A stretch of 64,000 nucleotides of DNA from positions 3,410,001 to 3,474,000 of the forward strand of contig NC_090773.1 of assembly GCF_001761485.1 (NCBI RefSeq), in the 5' to 3' direction. The translations under genes were made by a program, and so were the position numbers. Below the pieces are notes generated by a model. That model was not told the DNA's origin, ran no database searches, and saw nothing but the letters and a program-made list of their open reading frames with translations. Positions 58,948 to 64,000 of this stretch are shown here, in pieces (position 1 is the first letter of the stretch; each line of letters starts with the position of its first letter). The stretch is from Yarrowia lipolytica. Taxonomy: Eukaryota > Ascomycota > Dipodascomycetes > Dipodascales.

Positions 58948-60915
58948 TTAACTCTCGTAATCAACCCAGGGGAGATCGATAAAGGAGTCAGGGTACTGCA
59001 TTTCCAGAGGTGCTTCGTCTCCAGACTCAAGGGGAGGCAGTGGGGCGGTAGGGAACGGAGCATCGTCAAAGTGGGAGGAGCTGGTAGTGGGCTCAGGCTG
59101 CTCGATGAGATCCTCGGGGGCCCAAGAGGTCCGGATATCAGTAGAAGTGGTCGAGGGAGTAGAGAAGGAAGAGGAAGAGTACCTGGATCGGGCAGATCGG
59201 GTAGATCGAGAAGAGTTGGTGGTAGGAATGGAGAAGGCCACGGTGGTGGTGGTGTTAGCCACATAGCTGGAAGACCAGATGGTAGAGGTGTTGACCAAAG
59301 AGGTGGGCCAGATGTAAGAAGTCACAGGAGTGGAAGAGTTGAAGGCCGAAGAAGAAGTCCACCAGGTGGAAGAGGATGAAGAAGGCCAGGCGGTGGAGAA
59401 ATTGCTGCTGCTGGTGGTCCAGGAGTACTCAGTCGACGTCTCCTCCCAGTCCTCGTATTCCTCATATTCGGACTCCCAGTAGCTGTCGTCAGTCTCATAG
59501 TCTCGCTCCTCGAAACCCAGAGAGGTATTGTACGAGGGAGTAGTGGGGGCAGCTGTGGTCAGAGGAGTAGTGATGTTGAAGATACCAGTGGGGACACTGA
59601 TGGGGATGGAGGTCCAGAGGGTGGATGAGTTGTACCAGGTAGTAGGATAGGCGGTGGAGGAGTTCCTTGTGTTGGACACGTACGAAGAAGTGGGTGCAGA
59701 CTCAGACCAGGTAGACGTGTTCTGTCGGTGTCGCTGGTATGGAGGGGAAATGATGGTGGAGTTGACGGGAACGGGATTCCAGTACTCGCTGTTCTCGGAA
59801 ATAGAAGAGCTCGTGGGGTAGGCAGCAGTAGAAGAGTTGTACCAGGTGGAGCTAGAGTACTTCGTCTCGGTGGAAGAGTTGGACCAGACAGAAGATGTGG
59901 CTGTAGCGTGAGAGGTGGTCACGGCCTTGGAGGTGGACTCGGGGTCTCCAGAATACCAGGAAGAAGTCGAGACAGTGTGGTGGTACCAGGAGGTCCAGTT
60001 CATGGAAGAAGACGAGGTAGTGTCAAAGTCTCGCTCATAGATGGGAGCAGTAGTGGAAGAGTTCCAGATCGAGGTGGGGCTAGCTGAGGACTCGACGGAG
60101 CTCCAGACCCAGGAAGAGGTGTTCACAATGGGCGTAGGAGTGGCTGAAGAAGAAGTGTTCCAGAGAGTAGTGGGGGAAGCAGAAGAAGAAGAAGAAGAAG
60201 TCCACCAAATGGATGTGTTCCAAGCGGTGGAAGTCTGCGTCTCAGACTCGGTCCACCAGGTTGAAGAGTTCCAGGCAGGGGTAGACGAGGTAGCAGTCTC
60301 AGTCCACACGACAGTGGAGGTATTCCAGAGAGTGGTGGAGGAGGTAGACGTGTTCCAAATGGGAGTAGGTGTAGCCTGAGCGGTAGAGGTGTTCCACAGA
60401 GCAGAGGTGGAGTACCAGTATTCCTCATCTTCGTCATCGTCCTCGTCCTCAGTGTCTTCATCATAGTCATACTCGTCGCCGTCCTCAAACCCGGTGGGAA
60501 CTGGAACAGCTCGTTCAACATTAGTAGGGTACGCAATGGTCGAGGTGTTGGAAGCGGTCAAGATCGCAGTGGAAGTGTTCCAAGCAGAAGAAGCTGAGGA
60601 GAACGTAGAAGATTCCACCGGAGTGGAGCTGTCGACGTAATAGGTGGTGGGACCAACAGACTCGGCCGAAGTGGTCCTGTTGTTCCACATTGACTCCAGA
60701 GAAGAAATGTCCGACATGAGTTCGGACCAAATGGGCAGAGTGGTATGGGTACCATCATCAGACCAAGAGGAAGAGGTGGTCAAAGAGGCAGAGTAGTTGG
60801 TCGAAGGAGAAGCTGAAGAAGAAATAGTAGTCGTGCCATTGGTCGCATTGTACAGGTTGTACTGAGCGGAAACCACAGCTGCAACAGCTGCCAGGGTGGC
60901 GATTGGGAACTTCAT
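58948..60915 (-). CDS. secreted, heavily N-glycosylated Trp/Ser/Thr-rich repeat protein
   Basis: A 655-residue protein with a clear signal peptide (MKFPIATLAAVAAVVSA, cut near 17). The rest is Ser/Thr-rich with about a dozen WN[TS]S[TS]-type units, each placing a Trp just before an N-glycosylation sequon, plus WYNSS and MNWTS variants. Two acidic islands (about 145-167, Asp/Glu-rich, and about 470-500, with many Tyr/Glu) interrupt the repeats. No folded enzyme domain is seen. The C-terminus (FIDLPWVDYES) is acidic and lacks a hydrophobic GPI-attachment signal, so it is more likely secreted or non-covalently wall-bound than GPI-anchored. A TATATATA at about 60966-60973 (minus strand) lies about 50 bases before the start. 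I do not recognise the family. It could be lineage-specific. Confidence 0.75.
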   Translation of the reverse strand: MKFPIATLAAVAAVVSAQYNLYNATNGTTTISSSASPSTNYSASLTTSSSWSDDGTHTTLPIWSELMSDISSLESMWNNRTTSAESVGPTTYYVDSSTPVESSTFSSASSAWNTSTAILTASNTSTIAYPTNVERAVPVPTGFEDGDEYDYDEDTEDEDDDEDEEYWYSTSALWNTSTAQATPTPIWNTSTSSTTLWNTSTVVWTETATSSTPAWNSSTWWTESETQTSTAWNTSIWWTSSSSSSASPTTLWNTSSSATPTPIVNTSSWVWSSVESSASPTSIWNSSTTAPIYERDFDTTSSSSMNWTSWYHHTVSTSSWYSGDPESTSKAVTTSHATATSSVWSNSSTETKYSSSTWYNSSTAAYPTSSSISENSEYWNPVPVNSTIISPPYQRHRQNTSTWSESAPTSSYVSNTRNSSTAYPTTWYNSSTLWTSIPISVPTGIFNITTPLTTAAPTTPSYNTSLGFEERDYETDDSYWESEYEEYEDWEETSTEYSWTTSSSNFSTAWPSSSSSTWWTSSSAFNSSTPVTSYIWPTSLVNTSTIWSSSYVANTTTTVAFSIPTTNSSRSTRSARSRYSSSSFSTPSTTSTDIRTSWAPEDLIEQPEPTTSSSHFDDAPFPTAPLPPLESGDEAPLEMQYPDSFIDLPWVDYES

Positions 60916-63871
60916 GGGTGTCTTGGAGGGAGAGAAAACGGGTTCTTCACCTCATCATCTTGAGCTATATATATTTTTCCTCGTGGCAGGTTGAAAAGTT
61001 CCCGAAATTCTCTGTTTCTACCACTTTGAGTGGACGCAGAGAGAGTAGGGTGCAGTAACCCCTTGTGGCAGCAATAGATAGAATTCGCAAATGAGAAGAT
61101 TTCATGCTCCGAGCTTCTCTAGAACTATCTTGCGGGCCGTCCATCTGCACCTGCTCCATTGGGGAGGTACTGCGGTGACGTAGTGATGGGTGATGAGATG
61201 ACCGCGGCTAACGGTGTAGATCACTGGTGGGGGTGGCTTGAAAGGTTGATTTTCACGAACAATGAGTTGAGGTGGAAAAGAGAGGAGTTGACTGGATGAA
61301 AACTGATATCTTTTTTCTCAATTAAATCAACTCTGCCTTATCATAATCCTCTCAATTACTTATATTGAGGTACGCATAGCTGTTAAATGAAGGTACAGTT
61401 TTGTGCCAGCTACTTTATGTAAAGGGTACATAGTGTAGGTAGTCTTACAAAAGCACAGCACTAGAGGTTGTCTATAGTAAAAACAATAAAAATGACGGCA
61501 ATCATTGAAAAAATTCTTTGTGTCTAAAGAGTGGCTCTGGGATGTCCCCCGCCCACGTGGAGGTCTGCCTACCAAGCCGTCAGACGTCAGACTTCTGTCA
61601 TTCGCGAGAAGTCACGATAACGGTAGCGGAGCCAGTCGGAGATATGATAGTTTCAAATTGAATGATGAGATTTCAAGTGGTCAAGTTCTCATGTCCTCAG
61701 CAGTTAGTTTCACTTTCTCTCAAGCTCTCGGTGTATAGTTTCCCCTATTGATACAGTAATATATTGGAAGAATGATACACATTCAGATTGAAGCTAATTC
61801 CAACATCATTGCTAACCATACCAGTGTTCATGTGTCATTTCCAGATTCCTTTTTTTCTCTTTCCCACAGCCTCTTTCATGTAGTCACAACTTGCTCTGTT
61901 CGTACCACCAATATGAGCGCCTACACATTTATGCATGAAGAAATCAATTTCGAAACAACTCTTCTTACGCTTGGTGCGAATTATACGTAACTATGTGTCC
62001 TTATTGAATCCATCTTGTATGCTATGTCGTATAACAGCTTGGTTCATACAATATCCTGCTATTCTATGCTACTGTACTGTATTGTACTGGATGTACATAC
62101 TCTACGCCTTAATATACTCGTTAAGAAGGTGGTAGTCATTGTCTATGAGCTGTAATTAAAAGAAACGAGTGTTGATTTTCTGTTTCACCACATTTTTACG
62201 GCCGTATCTACGAGACCATCAAGTGTAACTGTCGTATTTTTTTTATTCGAGCCCGATATCTCCTTCCCTGTTGGGTCAGAAGTGTGTGTAGAGAAAATCT
62301 CTCAACATCATGTGAATATCGTGGAGAGAAGGACAGGTGCAAGAGAGTTCATTTCGAAACGAAAAATTGACTTGAAATGGGATTGTCAAAGAGTACATGA
62401 CCCATAGCCGCCCTGGTGGGTCCTCTATGGCAAGTGGACACTGACACTTCCCTAGATTAGAGATGCCATCTGCCTCGTTTACGAGACAATAGATAGATAC
62501 CCAGACATGTGAATATGACTTATATTGTGATAATAAATCATTTGTAAAAGTTCTTGAAGTGGGTAATACGACCAGACCATTTCAAGTTTGTCTCTAAGCC
62601 GAAGCTGACATACTTCTGCTTACTGTAGATGATAGCTGTACACCGTTCACATGAAAACAGCGAAGGCATGAAAGAAGTGTAGAGTGTCTCCTTATAACCT
62701 ATATTATGCATTGTGGATCTCTGCACTTGTCTTCTCTCAAGCGCCTCTCTCTGTCAAGCCACAGCCGTCTCTCGTTATCTCTTACTCTATACATATGCGT
62801 TTGGACAGGGTAATGAGCTGGAGTTGCAAGCACTTGAGAAAGAACACGGTCACTGGGGAGTTATAACTGATAGCATATCTGACTTACTCATTCTTTTGTG
62901 TCTTTTTATCCAGTACAGTACATTCATACATACAGTACATACCTATCAGAAGCCTTATCTTCTGTTGCTTCGTGTTGAGCCATGCCCGAAGTCTGATCTG
63001 GTGCAAGAACTACAAGACGGCGTGAGGTACAGTAGTAGATACTGTATACATAACAGGGTACTCGATACAAGTGTTTGCAACGGATGGTATTGCTTTCAAC
63101 GTTCGTAATAGGCCCCAACTAGTATTCTATCCCCTACTGAAGCTCGACCACTTCTTTCGGCACCAGTCATTGGAACAACAGTACATAATGGCCTAATTTC
63201 CCTTGACCATCAAACACACCCCTTTTACACATTGCAAGAAGTCCATCAGTGGATGTTGCAATTACAGTATACAGTACTGTACATACTGTATGTACTGCAT
63301 TTTCGATACCCGGTAAACCTCGCCCTTCAACTCTCAATTCTGCCACCATGTGCGACACATAATCATGATCCGATATTTCGAGGAACAGTAGCACATATAT
63401 ATAAGTATCTGTTTTCAAAAATCGTCGGTATTTTGAATGAGTGGTCAAAACGAGCTCAAAGCTCCGTCTTGTTTGCCACTCAACTCGACGACAGTGGCAG
63501 TTTCTCTTTCATTTAATATTATGGCTCATTTTGGTGAGTCCCAAAAACGCGTCCTTAATTAGTGACCTGTCGTGGTCGTGCACGAGTAGGGTAACTGGGC
63601 AATATGGACGTGAAGAAGGGTTTGGAGAAAAGATGAGTTTCATATATCAGCAACAGATATCACTCCGACAAGTTGATTAATCATTAATATCAAACACAAC
63701 TCTTGCCATTACTTAACCATATAGACTTGCACCACGCCAAGTTGCAGCTTTGTACTGCCAGGTCCGTCCCAACTCTAACCTCCAGTATGCACGTAGGCTG
63801 TAAATTCACTTGGGCCAAACCTCTCCGCACACAGCTAACCAACCACTTTACACAACCGCCATCACCGACTC
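60916..63871. other. 3 kb intergenic region at the right end
   Basis: Left part: promoter of the secreted-protein gene. Right part: upstream region of the gene entering at 63872, with GTAC-rich patches near 63270. A GTGAGT follows ATGGCTCATTTTG at 63518-63530 and a CTAACCTCCAG lies at about 63774-63784, but joining them gives a stop at once. No RNA gene or credible ORF is seen. Confidence 0.45.
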
Positions 63872-64000
63872 ATGAGCGCCACGAAATCCGCCGGCCCCAC
63901 CACGTTGGCTAACCACCTCGACAAGGAGGTTAAGACCGACGTGCTTGGCGCTATTGACTCCGACAAGCTCACCGAGGCAACACAGGGCGACCACAAGGCC
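63872..64000 (+). CDS. 5' end of a protein gene cut by the right edge
   Basis: An ATG at 63872 opens a frame that stays open for all 43 remaining codons. It encodes MSATKSAGPTTLANHLDKEV and then a Lys/Asp/Glu/Thr-rich stretch without membrane segments. Codon choice (GCC, ACC, GAC, AAG, CTC) is that of well-expressed genes here, unlike the AT-rich DNA just before it. The family cannot be told from this fragment. Confidence 0.55.
   Translation, partial: MSATKSAGPTTLANHLDKEVKTDVLGAIDSDKLTEATQGDHKA

Noticed and set aside
63518-63784. Possible spliced start for the right-edge gene (ATGGCTCATTTTG then GTGAGT, CTAACCTCCAG)
   Set aside because: Joining the two gives a stop within three codons. The ATG at 63872 opens a clean frame.

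Overview
The window looks like nuclear DNA of the oleaginous yeast Yarrowia lipolytica or a very close Yarrowia relative. Four things point there. Gene density is low, with long intergenic stretches rich in GTAC and CACGTG motifs. The two introns found sit just after a tiny first exon and have a GTGAGT donor and a CTAAC branch site a few bases before the CAG acceptor. A tRNA gene is fused head to tail with a dispersed 5S rRNA gene, an arrangement known from this yeast. The gene set is that of an ordinary ascomycete yeast. No telomere, centromere, plasmid, CRISPR or bacterial feature is seen.

Layout. A gene of unknown function runs off the left end on the minus strand (start near 370). Then come an F-box gene (1818-2990), an island of decayed coding sequence (about 3195-4175), a double ABCG transporter (4854-8840), a UFO1-type F-box/UIM protein (minus, 9094-11205), the plasma-membrane t-SNARE SSO1 (minus, one intron), the sulfhydryl oxidase ERV1, a small orphan gene, chitin synthase (one intron), aldehyde dehydrogenase (minus), a 4.2 kb gene-poor gap, polo kinase CDC5 (29494-31662), the tRNA-Glu/5S rRNA unit (minus, 31878-32088), a ferric reductase (minus), topoisomerase I (minus), a catalytically dead Oca2-type phosphatase (minus), a mitochondrial aspartate/glutamate carrier (42896-44929), an orphan gene (minus), a Gag/protease-derived fossil gene (minus, 47651-49306), verprolin (50625-52618, reading frame broken at C-runs in this sequence), an STK32-like kinase (minus), the GPI ethanolamine-phosphate transferase LAS21/GPI7 (minus), a secreted Trp/Asn/Ser/Thr-rich glycoprotein (minus, 58948-60915), and a gene running off the right end (from 63872).

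There are no operons and each gene appears to be transcribed on its own. A loose theme is the cell surface and secretion: SSO1 (exocytosis), chitin synthase, verprolin (actin and endocytosis), LAS21 (GPI anchors), the secreted repeat protein, ferric reductase and ABCG transporter. The rest are housekeeping or cell-cycle functions (CDC5, TOP1, UFO1, ERV1, AGC1). The most unusual locus is the tRNA-5S unit. I found no clear new multi-gene system. The best leads beyond that locus are the Gag-derived gene, the Trp-sequon secreted protein, the decayed island and the frame-broken verprolin gene. Several obvious ORF starts are TTG or GTG codons, or lie upstream of the likely start, so starts were reassigned to ATG codons where the sequence allowed.
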